NCBI RefSeq assembly: GCF_022811605.1
Contig: NZ_CP094533.1
Span: forward strand, 496,001 to 560,000
Origin: Agromyces soli
GTDB taxonomy: Bacteria; Actinomycetota; Actinomycetes; Actinomycetales; Microbacteriaceae
Reading direction: 5' to 3'
Length of the DNA: 64,000 nucleotides
The notes below the pieces were generated by a model. That model was not told the DNA's origin. It saw nothing but the letters and a program-made list of their open reading frames with translations, and did no database searches. A program made the position numbers and the translations under genes. This document shows positions 52,645 to 61,371 of the stretch, piece after piece (position 1 is the first letter of the stretch; each line of letters starts with the position of its first letter).

Positions 52645-53565
52645 ATGCGAGCCGTCTGGAAAGGGGCGGTCACGTTCGGCCTCGTGAACGTGCCCGTGAA
52701 GCTGTACAGCGCGACCGAGGACCACGACGTGAGCCTGCACCAGGTGCACGACGAGGACGGCGGCCGCATCAGGTACCAGCGCAAGTGCGAGGTCTGCGGC
52801 AAGGTCGTCGCCTACCAGGACATCGACAAGGCGTACGACGACGGCGAGCGCACCGTCGTGATCACCGACGCCGACCTCAAGGCGCTGCCCGCCGAGCGCA
52901 GCCGCGAGATCGAGGTCGTCGAGTTCGTGCCGAGCGAGCAGATCGATCCGATCATGTTCGACCGCTCGTACTACCTCGAGCCCGACTCGGCGTCGAGCAA
53001 GGCGTACGTGCTGCTGCGCGAGACCCTGGAGTCCACCGACCGCACCGCGATCGTGCGCCTCGCGCTGCGGCAGAAGACGCGGCTCGCGGCGCTCCGCGTG
53101 CACGACGACGTGCTCGTCGTGCAGACCCTGCTCTGGGCGGACGAGGTGCGCGAGGCCGCGTTCCCCGCGCTCGACGAGAAGGTGAGGATCAACGACAAGG
53201 AGCTCGCGCTCTCGAAGCAGCTCGTCGAGAGCCTCGTCGCCGACTTCGATCCGACGCAGTACGTCGACGAGTACCAGCAGGAGCTGCGCACCCTCATCGA
53301 GGCGAAGCTCGAGCAGGGCGACGCCCTCGACACGGCGGCCACCTTCGGCGAGGAGCCCGAGGAGGAGGGCGCCGAGGTCATCGACCTGATGGAGGCGCTG
53401 CGCCGCTCGATCTCCGCCAAGCGGGGCGGCGGCGAGGCGGATGCCTCGGACGACGCGGATGGCGAGGCCGAAGGGGATGCCGCGCCGAAGAAGGGGACGG
53501 CGAAGAAGCCCGCCACGAAGAAGGCCGCCGCGAAGGCTCCCGCCAAGAAGAAGGCGGCCTCCTAA
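52645..53565 (+). CDS. ku: Ku DNA end-binding protein
   Basis: 306-residue bacterial Ku homodimer subunit: MRAVWKGAVTFGLVNVPVKLYSATED, IRYQRKCEVCGKVV, DQIDPIMFDRSYYLEPD, with core ending near residue 255, then a Glu-rich and Lys/Ala-rich tail (KKGTAKKPATKKAAAKAPAKKK) resembling basic Ku extensions that help DNA end threading. ATG 52645 chosen over upstream frame, which overlaps ligD shadows. Divergent partner of LigD. Confidence 0.96.
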   Translation: MRAVWKGAVTFGLVNVPVKLYSATEDHDVSLHQVHDEDGGRIRYQRKCEVCGKVVAYQDIDKAYDDGERTVVITDADLKALPAERSREIEVVEFVPSEQIDPIMFDRSYYLEPDSASSKAYVLLRETLESTDRTAIVRLALRQKTRLAALRVHDDVLVVQTLLWADEVREAAFPALDEKVRINDKELALSKQLVESLVADFDPTQYVDEYQQELRTLIEAKLEQGDALDTAATFGEEPEEEGAEVIDLMEALRRSISAKRGGGEADASDDADGEAEGDAAPKKGTAKKPATKKAAAKAPAKKKAAS

Positions 53566-53842
53566 GCGGACTACCCGTGACGGCGTGGACGCGGTCTCAC
53601 CAGCACCGCTGCCACCACACGTACGTCGGTCTTCTCACCCCAACAGCCCTCGCCGAAGTCCCGGAATCCTGCGACCAGAACGTTCACTATTGAACAGAAC
53701 GTCCAGATGTCGGGCGAACGGATGACTTGCTCCGCCTCGGATCCCCAAGAAGGCTAGAGAGCACGATCGATCACAAGTGAGACGTGCCACACGTGGACTC
53801 CGAAGCTCGGGACTTGAGCGGCTGAGAAGAGGCGGAGCACCG
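53566..53842 (+). other. low-GC intergenic region
   Basis: No gene seen in these 277 bp. Base composition is lower in GC than the surroundings, with a GTTCA-CTAT-TGAAC hairpin (53682-53695) flanked by GAACG repeats (CAGAACG at both sides). It joins the also unusual lipoprotein gene. Confidence 0.5.
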
Positions 53843-54250
53843 ATGCAACTGGACATGAAGCTCCCCACTGCCGCCGCGTTGAGCGTCGCCGTCGTTCTCG
53901 GACTGGCGGGATGCTTCTCTGATGCTCAGAGCAGGGCACAGATCGATTTGGTCGAAGCGTTCGTCGATCGGCCGGCAGATCCTGACTGGCCCTACCTTGA
54001 TGCGGTTGATGTCACCGCATCAACCTGCACGGGCAATGTCACCTGTCAGCAGGCGGTTCAGAGCGACTACGTGACGGTACTCAAGTTTGCGAGCGTTGAC
54101 GACGCGTACGAATATGCGGCGGCTCTCGGCGGAGATGGCGTGCAAATTGACCCGCTCGTGATTGGCTTTCGCGACGACACGCTCACAACGGAGCAGAGGT
54201 TGGCGATCATCCAAAGTGTGTCTGGCATCAACGCCAGCAGCCCTGACTGA
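53843..54250 (+). CDS. small lipoprotein of unknown function, atypical composition
   Basis: 135 residues: signal peptide with lipobox LGLAGC (Cys24), then an acidic domain with two Cys (VTASTCTGNVTCQQAVQ, likely disulfide) and SVDDAYEYAAALGGD. ATG 53843 follows GGAG. More A/T at third positions than its neighbours (e.g. GAT, TTG, AAT), suggesting foreign origin. No family known to me. Confidence 0.65.
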   Translation: MQLDMKLPTAAALSVAVVLGLAGCFSDAQSRAQIDLVEAFVDRPADPDWPYLDAVDVTASTCTGNVTCQQAVQSDYVTVLKFASVDDAYEYAAALGGDGVQIDPLVIGFRDDTLTTEQRLAIIQSVSGINASSPD

Positions 54251-54333
54251 TGCGCTCACGTTCACGCAGCACGCGTTCCCAAGTCCACGGGCACCACACC
54301 GACCGCATCGCCTCCGAGCGCCGCAGGCCCGCC

Positions 54334-55944
54334 CTACGCCGCGGCCTCCCAACTGGGCCGGGGCACCGAGTCCACGAGCAGGCGCGTGTAGGGGTGCTCC
54401 GGTTCTCGGAGCAGCCGCTCGCTCGGCCCCTGCTCGACGATCTCGCCGCGACGCATCACGACGGCGCGCTCGCACACCCGGCGCACGACGCCGAGGTCGT
54501 GGCTGATGAAGAGCACCGTGAGGCCCCGCTGCGCGCGGAGCTGGGCGACGAGGTCGAGCACCTGCGCCTGCACCGAGACGTCGAGCGCGCTCGTCGCCTC
54601 GTCCATGACGAGCAGCTCGGGCTCGATCGCGAGCGCCCGGGCGATGGCGACGCGCTGGCGCTGCCCGCCCGAGAGCGTCTTCGGCCGCGCGGCGAGGTGG
54701 CGCTCGCCGAGCCCCACCGCCTCGAGCAGCTCGAGGGCCCGCGCCTCGGCGGCGACGCGGTCGAGGCCGCCGTGCAGCCGCAGCACGTCCTGGATGGCGC
54801 GCCCCGCCGGGATGCGCGGATCGAGCGAGAGGTAGGGATCCTGGAACACCATCTGCACGCTCTTCGCGTGCGCGATCCGCTCGGCGCGGCTGCGCGGGGC
54901 GGTGCTGCGTTCGCGGCCGGCGATGCGCACCTCGCCGCGATCGGGCTGCTCGAGCCCGACGATCATGCGGGCGAGCGTCGACTTGCCCGAGCCGGACTCG
55001 CCGACCACGCCGAGCGATCCGCCGCGCGGGATCTCGAGCTCCGCCTCGACGACGGCGTGCACCGGGGGCCGCCCGCGCAGCTGGTACTGCTTGTCGAGCC
55101 CGCGCACCTCGAGCATCGGCCCGGCGGGGGCCGAGGCATCCGCTTCGGCCTCGCCGTCCAGGCTGCGCACTGCGATGCTCGGCGTCGCCTCGATGAGCCG
55201 GCGCGTGTAGTCCGCCTCGGGCGCCGTGAAGACGCGGCGGGCGTCGCCCGACTCCTCGACGCGGCCGCGGCTCATCACGACGACCCGGTCGCAGAGCGAG
55301 GCCGCGAGGTTCAGGTCGTGAGTGATGAAGAGCATGCCCATGCCGCGCCGTTCGCGGAGCTCCACGAGCACGCGCACGATCTCCGCCTGCGTCGTGACAT
55401 CGAGCGCCGTCGTCGGCTCGTCGCAGATCAGCAGCTTCGGCGAGCTCGTGAGCGCGCCGGCGATCATGACGCGCTGCAGCATGCCGCCCGAGAACTCGTG
55501 CGGGTACTGGCCGAAGTGCTCCTCGGGGCGCGGCAGCTGCACGTCGGCGAGGAGCTCGATCGCCCTGGCTCGCGCCTCGGCGGCGGACTTGCCCTCGCAG
55601 CGGCGCAGCGTCTCGGTCAGGTGGTCGCCGATGGTGCGCATCGGGTTGATGCCGGCACGCGGGTCCTGGAAGATCATGGCGGCCGCGTGGCGGCGGAGGT
55701 CCAGGATGTCGCGGGCCGGCGCGCCGATCACCTCGCGCCCGTCGAGCCGCACGCGGCCGCCGAGGCGAGATCGCTCGGGCACGAGGCCGAGCACGGTGCG
55801 CGCGGTCAGCGACTTGCCCGAGCCGGACTCGCCGACGAGGCCGACGGTCTCGCCGGGCGCGACCGACAGCGAGATGCCTTCGAGCAGGCGCGTGCCGTCG
55901 TGCAGTTCGAGCGTGAGCCCGTCGATGTCGAGCAGCCGGCTCAT
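54334..55944 (-). CDS. fused dipeptide ABC ATPase (DppD-DppF type)
   Basis: 536 residues with two complete ABC domains. First: GESGSGKSL, SGGMLQR, LICDEPTTALDV, THDLNLAASLCD; then linker (~250-270) with oligopeptide C-terminal extension. Second: GESGSGKSTLARMI, LSGGQRQRVAIARAL, LVMDEATSALDV, SHDLGVVRRVC. Two ATPases fused rather than separate DppD and DppF; no frameshift evident. ATG 55944 overlaps dppC stop by 4 bp. Powers the Dpp-type importer. Confidence 0.93.
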   Translation of the reverse strand: MSRLLDIDGLTLELHDGTRLLEGISLSVAPGETVGLVGESGSGKSLTARTVLGLVPERSRLGGRVRLDGREVIGAPARDILDLRRHAAAMIFQDPRAGINPMRTIGDHLTETLRRCEGKSAAEARARAIELLADVQLPRPEEHFGQYPHEFSGGMLQRVMIAGALTSSPKLLICDEPTTALDVTTQAEIVRVLVELRERRGMGMLFITHDLNLAASLCDRVVVMSRGRVEESGDARRVFTAPEADYTRRLIEATPSIAVRSLDGEAEADASAPAGPMLEVRGLDKQYQLRGRPPVHAVVEAELEIPRGGSLGVVGESGSGKSTLARMIVGLEQPDRGEVRIAGRERSTAPRSRAERIAHAKSVQMVFQDPYLSLDPRIPAGRAIQDVLRLHGGLDRVAAEARALELLEAVGLGERHLAARPKTLSGGQRQRVAIARALAIEPELLVMDEATSALDVSVQAQVLDLVAQLRAQRGLTVLFISHDLGVVRRVCERAVVMRRGEIVEQGPSERLLREPEHPYTRLLVDSVPRPSWEAAA

Positions 55945-56807
55945 GCGGGCACCCCTCCTCCGATGCGGTCGGAGAGCTCTTCCCCGATGATGTTCACGGC
56001 CACGACGACGAGCACCACGGCGACGGCCGGCACGATCGCGGGCAGGAAGTAGCCGCCGGCGACGCCGGACTGCGCCTCGTTGATCATCGCGCCCCAGTCG
56101 GGCGTCGGCGGTTGCACGCCGAGGCCGAGGAACGAGAGCCCGGCGAGCTCCGCGAGCACGTAGCCGAAGTTCAGCGTCGACTGCGCGCCGACGATCGGCG
56201 TGACGTTCGGGAGGACCCGCCGGAACGCGATCCACGCGCCGCCGAAGCCCTGCACCCGGTACGCCGCGACGTACGGCCGGGTGCGCTCGGCCTTCACCAG
56301 GGCTCGGGTGAGCCGGGCCACGAAGGGCGCGTACGCGATGCTCATCGCGATCACCGGCGCCACGAGGCCCTTGCCGAACAGCGCGACCGCCATGATCGCG
56401 AGCAGCAGCGAGGGGAAGGCGAACAGCACGTCGAAGACGCGGCCGAGCACGGCGTCGATCCACCCGCCGCGCCAGCCCGCGAGGAGCCCGAGCAGCATGC
56501 CGATGATCGTCGAGCCGATGACGACGAGGAGCGGCCCGAGCAGGGCGGTCCTCGCGCCGAAGACGAGCCGGCTCAGCAGATCGCGGCCGAGGCCGTCCGT
56601 GCCGAGCCAGTGCGCCGCGCTCGGCCCGGCGTTCACGGCGGTGAAGTCGACCGCGTCGGGCGGGTAGGGCGCGACGAAGGGGGCGAAGACGGCGGCGAGC
56701 GTCATCACCGCGACGACGCCGCAGGCGATCGCGAAGACGAGGCTCGTGCGGTGGGCGCGGGGCGCGCGCAGCACCTTCACGGCGAGGGTGGGGGTCGGGG
56801 TCGTCAT
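55941..56807 (-). CDS. dipeptide ABC transporter permease (DppC type)
   Basis: 288 residues with N-terminal cytosolic stretch, six helices and the characteristic DppC motif HWLGTDGLGRDLLSRLVFGARTAL near the N-terminus, plus EAA loop (TRALVKAERTRPYVAAYRVQGFGGAWIAFRRVLPN). ATG at 56807 overlaps the DppB stop by 4 bp. Partner of the DppB-type permease. Confidence 0.92.
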   Translation of the reverse strand: MTTPTPTLAVKVLRAPRAHRTSLVFAIACGVVAVMTLAAVFAPFVAPYPPDAVDFTAVNAGPSAAHWLGTDGLGRDLLSRLVFGARTALLGPLLVVIGSTIIGMLLGLLAGWRGGWIDAVLGRVFDVLFAFPSLLLAIMAVALFGKGLVAPVIAMSIAYAPFVARLTRALVKAERTRPYVAAYRVQGFGGAWIAFRRVLPNVTPIVGAQSTLNFGYVLAELAGLSFLGLGVQPPTPDWGAMINEAQSGVAGGYFLPAIVPAVAVVLVVVAVNIIGEELSDRIGGGVPA

Positions 56808-57838
56808 CTGGCACTGGCTCCTGCGGCGGATCGGGGGTCGATCCAGGGTTCGGTGAGGTCGACGATCGCGTTCACGACGACGAAGGCGGTGACGACGAGC
56901 ATCACGATCGCCTGCACGACCGGGAAGTCGAGGCGGTCGACCGACTGCACGAGCAGCGAGCCGATGCCGGCGAGGCCGAAGGCGGCCTCGACGATCGTGG
57001 AGGCGACGAGGAGGCCCGCGACGAGCACGCCGCTGACCGTGAGGATCGGGCCGAGCGCGTTGCGGAACACGTGCCGGCGGATCACCGTGGCGCGCTTCAG
57101 CCCGCGGCTGGTGGCCACCTCGACGTGCTCGCGGCCGAGCTGCTCGACCATCGAGGAGCGGGTGACCTTGCCGACGAGCACGACGAAGACGATCGCGAGC
57201 GCGATCGACGGCAGCACGAGGTGGTACACCATGTCGCCGAAGCCCTGGCCGGAGCCGAAGGTCGGGAACCAGCCGAGCTGCACGGCGAAGATCGCGATGA
57301 GCACGATCGATCCGACGAAGGAGGGGATGGCGCTCAGCACCGTCAGCCCGACGAGGGTCAGCCGATCGAGCGGACGGCCCCGGTTCAGCGCCGCGACGAC
57401 GCCGGCGGAGAGCCCGACGATCGCGATCAGGATGCCGGACATGACGACGAGCATGAGCGTGACGGGCAGGCGCTCGCCGATCACGGTCGAGACGTCCTGA
57501 CGGTACTGCAGGGAACGGCCGAAGTCGCCCGTGAGCGCGCCGCCCAGCCAGTTCAGGTACTGCTGCCAGGGCGGCAGGTCGAGGCCGTACTGCGCGGTCA
57601 CCTGCGCGATCGCCTCGGGGCTCGGCTTGCGGCCGCGGAGGAGGAAGCTCACCGGGTCGCCCGGCACGAGGAAGCGCGAGAAGAACACCAGCAGCGAGGC
57701 GAGGAAGAGGGTGAGCGCGAGCCCGCCGAGCTTGCCGGCGACCCGACGCACCCCGGCGGCCGACCACCGCCCGCGGCGGGGCGCCTCGGCCGCCGCCTCG
57801 CGGGCGGCGACCGAGACGGTGCGGCTATCGAGCGCCAA
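56804..57838 (-). CDS. dipeptide ABC transporter permease (DppB type)
   Basis: 344 residues; six helices and the DppB motifs FFSRFLVPGDPVSFLL, YGLDLPPWQQYLNWLGGALTGDFGRSL, and EAA loop (VATSRGLKRATVIRRHVFRNALGP). TTG start at 57838 overlaps the binding-protein gene by 14 bp (no better start downstream of the core). Second gene of the dipeptide ABC operon. Confidence 0.92.
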   Translation of the reverse strand: MALDSRTVSVAAREAAAEAPRRGRWSAAGVRRVAGKLGGLALTLFLASLLVFFSRFLVPGDPVSFLLRGRKPSPEAIAQVTAQYGLDLPPWQQYLNWLGGALTGDFGRSLQYRQDVSTVIGERLPVTLMLVVMSGILIAIVGLSAGVVAALNRGRPLDRLTLVGLTVLSAIPSFVGSIVLIAIFAVQLGWFPTFGSGQGFGDMVYHLVLPSIALAIVFVVLVGKVTRSSMVEQLGREHVEVATSRGLKRATVIRRHVFRNALGPILTVSGVLVAGLLVASTIVEAAFGLAGIGSLLVQSVDRLDFPVVQAIVMLVVTAFVVVNAIVDLTEPWIDPRSAAGASAR

Positions 57839-59471
57839 TGGTGGCCGCCCAGGGGAAGTAGAGGAACGCGATCGAGGGCGCGACCCCGGTGATCCGCTCG
57901 CCGACGAAAACCGGCATCGGCCCGGCGAAGAGCGGCAGCCAGGGCAGCTCCTCGTTCGCGATGTGCTGCAGACGGCTCGTGAGCTTCGCCCGCTCCTCCG
58001 GGTCCATGGTGCCGACCGCTTGCGTCGCGAGCTCGTCGAACTCGGGGTTCGACCAGTTGCCGTAATTGCTGAACTCGCCGGTGCGGAGCACGGCGTACAT
58101 CTCCAGCGGGTCGGGGCTCGACAGGTACCAGACCGTGTAGAAGAGGTCGACGCCCTCGCGCGCGCTCGGGTCGGAGAAGAGCGCCGTGTACGCGTTCGGC
58201 GTGACCGTCTTGATCTCCGCCTCGAGGCCGATCGACTGCGCCGCGGCGGCCGTCGCCTGCGAGACGACGTTGAAGTCGTTGCCGATCGGGGCGGTGGCGA
58301 AGACGATCTTCTGCCCGGCGGCGCCCGCCTCCTCGACGAGGGCCTTGGCCTGCTCGAGGTCGTTCGGGTACCCCTCGAGGCCCGAGAAGGCCTCGTCGCG
58401 GGTGGCTTCGGACGCCTCGCCCCAGACCGACTCCTGCGTCAGGGCGTTCGACACCTCGCCGTAGCCCTTCGCCGCGGCATCCAGGATGCCCTGCCGGTCG
58501 AGCGCGAACATGAGCGCCTTGCGCACCCGCAGGTCGCCGAGCGGCCCGTCGAGGTTCGAGACGATGAGGTTCGACGTCGCGGTGCTGAGCCCGAAGTAGA
58601 CGTCGCCGGCGCCCGAAGCCTGCAGCTGCGGGATGCCGTCGACGGGGAGCATCCAGCTGCCGTCGACGTCGCCCGACTTCAGCGCGTTGATGCGGGCGGT
58701 CGCGTCGTTCATGAAGACGAAGCGCACCTCGCCCGACTTCGCGCGGAGCGACTCGTCCCAGTAGCCGTCGAAGCGGGTGAGCGTGATCGACTCCCCCGAC
58801 TTCCACTCGCTGAGCTCGAACGGCCCGGTGCAGTTCACGAGTCCGGTGGAGTTGCCGTAGTCGGTGCCGTCGGCGGCGAGCGTGGCCGCCGACTCGACGA
58901 CGCCGGCCGAGCCGCCGAGGCCGAGGTTGAACTGGGAGTCGGGGATCGTCGTGGTGACCGTCACCTGGCGGTCGCCGATCTGCTCAATGCTCGCGACGTT
59001 CTGGTAGACGGAGTACCAGGAGGAGCCGACGGCCGGGTCGAGGTGCCGGCTCATCGAGGCCACGACGTCGGCCGCGGTGAGCGGCGTGCCGTCGTGGAAG
59101 CTGACGCCGTCGCGGATCGTGTAGACCCAGGTGGTCGGGCTCGTCTGCTCGTACGCCTCGGCGAGCCCGGGGCTCAGCGTGTAGTCGGGGTTCAGCCGCA
59201 GCAGCGACTCGCAGACGTTCGAGAGCACCATGTTGTCGGCGTAGTCGAACGCGTAGGCGTAGTCGAGCGAGTAGGGCTCGGCGTAGTTCGCCCAGGTGAA
59301 CGAGTCGATGTCGCCGGACGGCGCCGGCGTCTCGGTGGTCAGCTCCCAGTCGGGGGCTGCGGTGGGGGCGTCGGATGCCGGTGCGCAGGCGCTGAGCGCG
59401 AGCGCGGCGGCCGCGGCGCCGGCGGTCAGCGCGACGATGCGCCGGCCGGTGCGGGGTCGGAGGACTGGCAT
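57825..59471 (-). CDS. peptide/dipeptide ABC substrate-binding lipoprotein (SBP_bac_5)
   Basis: 548 residues: lipobox LALSAC (Cys29), then SBP_bac_5 fold (DYTLSPGLAEAYEQTSPTTWVYTIRDGVSFHDGTPLTAADVVASM, and the DxRVRKALMFALDR helix). Start ATG at 59471 with GAGGAGCC upstream. Directly after the amidohydrolase gene (77 bp), so its ligand may be a substrate of that enzyme (inference). Confidence 0.93.
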   Translation of the reverse strand: MPVLRPRTGRRIVALTAGAAAAALALSACAPASDAPTAAPDWELTTETPAPSGDIDSFTWANYAEPYSLDYAYAFDYADNMVLSNVCESLLRLNPDYTLSPGLAEAYEQTSPTTWVYTIRDGVSFHDGTPLTAADVVASMSRHLDPAVGSSWYSVYQNVASIEQIGDRQVTVTTTIPDSQFNLGLGGSAGVVESAATLAADGTDYGNSTGLVNCTGPFELSEWKSGESITLTRFDGYWDESLRAKSGEVRFVFMNDATARINALKSGDVDGSWMLPVDGIPQLQASGAGDVYFGLSTATSNLIVSNLDGPLGDLRVRKALMFALDRQGILDAAAKGYGEVSNALTQESVWGEASEATRDEAFSGLEGYPNDLEQAKALVEEAGAAGQKIVFATAPIGNDFNVVSQATAAAAQSIGLEAEIKTVTPNAYTALFSDPSAREGVDLFYTVWYLSSPDPLEMYAVLRTGEFSNYGNWSNPEFDELATQAVGTMDPEERAKLTSRLQHIANEELPWLPLFAGPMPVFVGERITGVAPSIAFLYFPWAATIGAR

Positions 59472-59548
59472 GGGGGGCTCCTCTGGGTGCTGTGGGTGGA
59501 CGGATGCGGCGGTGCTGGTGGGTGCGGGGCCGGTGCGTGCGGTGCCGG

Positions 59549-61210
59549 TCAGCCCGCGTCGGGGGCGGCGTAGACGCGCTCGCCCTCGATCCAGGTCGAG
59601 CGGACGGCGGCGCGCTGGAGCTCCTCCGGCGCTAGCCCGAAGGGATCGGGCGCGACGACCACGAGGTTCGCGAGGTATCCCTCGCGCACGTGGCCGGTGT
59701 CGTGATCGCGGTGGTTCACGTACGCGCTGCCCGAGGTGTACGCGGCGAACGCGGTCTCGAGCGCGAGGCGCTGGTGGGCACCGCCGAGCGGTTCGGCGTC
59801 GAGCCCCGGAGCCACCCGGGTGACCGCGATGTGGATCGCGGCGAGCGGATCGGCGGTGGAGACGGGCCAGTCGCTGCCGGCCGCGAGCCGGGCGCCGTCG
59901 CGGACGAGGTCGCCGAAGGGGTACTGCCTGGCCTCGGCGCCGTCCTGCAGGAACGGCAGGGTGAGCTCGTCGATCTGGTCCTCGTGCGTGGCCCAGAGCA
60001 TCTGCAGGTTCGCGACGGCGTCGAGCTCGGCGAAGCGCGCGGTGTCGGCCTCGTCGACGATCTGCAGGTGGGCGAGGTGGTGGCGGCCGTCGCTCGGGCC
60101 GTTCGCCGCCCGGGCCGCGGCGACGGCGTCGAGCGCCTCGCGCACGGCGCGATCGCCGAGGGCGTGGAAGTGCACCTGCACCCCCTCGGCGTCGAGCCGC
60201 TCGACGGCCTCGCGGAGCAGCTCGGGGTCGATGAACGAGAGCCCGCGGTTGTCGGTGTCGTGCCCGTGGTGGTCGCGGTAGGGGGCGAGCATCGCGGCGG
60301 TCTGGTTCTCGGCGACGCCGTCGACCATCATCTTCACGGTGGCGAGCGAGAGCCGCTCCTCACGGCCGAGCGCCGCGATCTCGTCACGGAGCGCGAGGAG
60401 CCCGCCGATCTGCTCGAGGCCGACGTCGCGCCGCCACCACTGCGAGCCGACGACGTGCACCTTCAGCTCGCCGGCGTCGAGGGCGCGGCGGTAGGCGGCG
60501 AGCGGGTCGTGCACGCCGCCTCCTTGACCGACCATGGCGTCCTGCCAGCCGGTGATGCCGAGGGCGAGCAGCTCCTCCTGGGCGCGGAGCAGGCCTCGAT
60601 AGGCGAGGTCCTCGCTCGTCGCGGGCCGCACCTCGGCGAAGAGCTCCATGGCGCCCTCGTGGAAGGTGCCGGCCGGCGATCCGTCGGCCTCGCGCTCGAT
60701 GCGCCCGTCGACGGGGTCGGGGGTCGCGGCGTCGAGCCCGGCAGCGCGGATGGCTGCGGTGCTCGCCCAGGCGCTGTGGTGGTCGCGGCTCATCAGCAGC
60801 ACGGGCCGGTCGCCGACCGCGGCGTCGAGGAGACCGCGGGTGGGCGCGCCGCCCGGATAGTGGTCCATCGACCAGCCGCCGCCGAGGATCCAGGGCTCCT
60901 CGGGGTTCGCCTCGGCGTAGGCCGCGACGAGCGCGACGGCCTCCTCGGCGTCGGCCGCGGAGCTGAGTTCGCACTGCAGCAGCTCGATGCCGCCGCCGAC
61001 GGGGTGGATGTGCGCGTCCTGGAAGCCGGGGGCGAGCAGCGCGCCCTCGAGCTCGACGATGCGGGTGCCCGGACCGCGGAGGGCGCCGACCTCGGCGTCG
61101 GCGACGACGGCGGTGATGCGGCCGCCGGTGACGGCGACCGTGTGACCTCGGAGCGGGGATCCGGTTCCGGTGAACACGGACCCGCCGGTGAACAGGACGT
61201 CGGCAGTCAC
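59549..61210 (-). CDS. YtcJ-like metal-dependent amidohydrolase, paralogue 2
   Basis: 553 residues: GFQDAHIHPVGG (HxH), AVKMMVDGVAENQ (bridging-lysine region), VHFHALGDRAVREALDAV, HHLAHLQIVD, GSDWPVSTADPL; beta sandwich at both ends. Alignable end to end with the 16467-18113 protein. GTG at 61210 after GAGGCGAC is chosen; ATG 61228 (six codons longer, within the leader) is an alternative. Under a TetR operator at 61265-61287 that covers its -35. Likely releases or hydrolyses an amide imported by the following ABC system (inference). Confidence 0.85.
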   Translation of the reverse strand: MTADVLFTGGSVFTGTGSPLRGHTVAVTGGRITAVVADAEVGALRGPGTRIVELEGALLAPGFQDAHIHPVGGGIELLQCELSSAADAEEAVALVAAYAEANPEEPWILGGGWSMDHYPGGAPTRGLLDAAVGDRPVLLMSRDHHSAWASTAAIRAAGLDAATPDPVDGRIEREADGSPAGTFHEGAMELFAEVRPATSEDLAYRGLLRAQEELLALGITGWQDAMVGQGGGVHDPLAAYRRALDAGELKVHVVGSQWWRRDVGLEQIGGLLALRDEIAALGREERLSLATVKMMVDGVAENQTAAMLAPYRDHHGHDTDNRGLSFIDPELLREAVERLDAEGVQVHFHALGDRAVREALDAVAAARAANGPSDGRHHLAHLQIVDEADTARFAELDAVANLQMLWATHEDQIDELTLPFLQDGAEARQYPFGDLVRDGARLAAGSDWPVSTADPLAAIHIAVTRVAPGLDAEPLGGAHQRLALETAFAAYTSGSAYVNHRDHDTGHVREGYLANLVVVAPDPFGLAPEELQRAAVRSTWIEGERVYAAPDAG

Positions 61211-61264
61211 GTCGCCTCGCTTCCTCATCGAATGGACGAGGCGAGCGTACTCAGCTCGCAACAC

Positions 61265-61287
61265 TGCTGTCAACACTGTTGACAGCA
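61265..61287. promoter_or_regulatory. TetR operator overlapping divergent -35 boxes
   Basis: Perfect 23-bp dyad (arm TGCTGTCAAC, centre ACT). It contains TTGACA in both directions (61268-61273 on minus, 61279-61284 on plus). Minus promoter: TTGACA-18 bp-TACGCT (61244-61249) toward the amidohydrolase; plus: TTGACA-19 bp-TACGCT (61304-61309) toward the TetR gene. Binding would shut both. Confidence 0.8.
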
Positions 61288-61371
61288 TTGCTGCGGGACT
61301 TGCTACGCTTCCCGAGCCGCCGCACCGCCCCGGCGTGGCAGCATGGAGGCGACGCGGAGCGAAGGAGCGCC

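Noticed and set aside
54334-55944. Frameshifted pair dppD/dppF
   Set aside because: One continuous frame with all motifs in both halves and normal linker; better explained as a true fusion.
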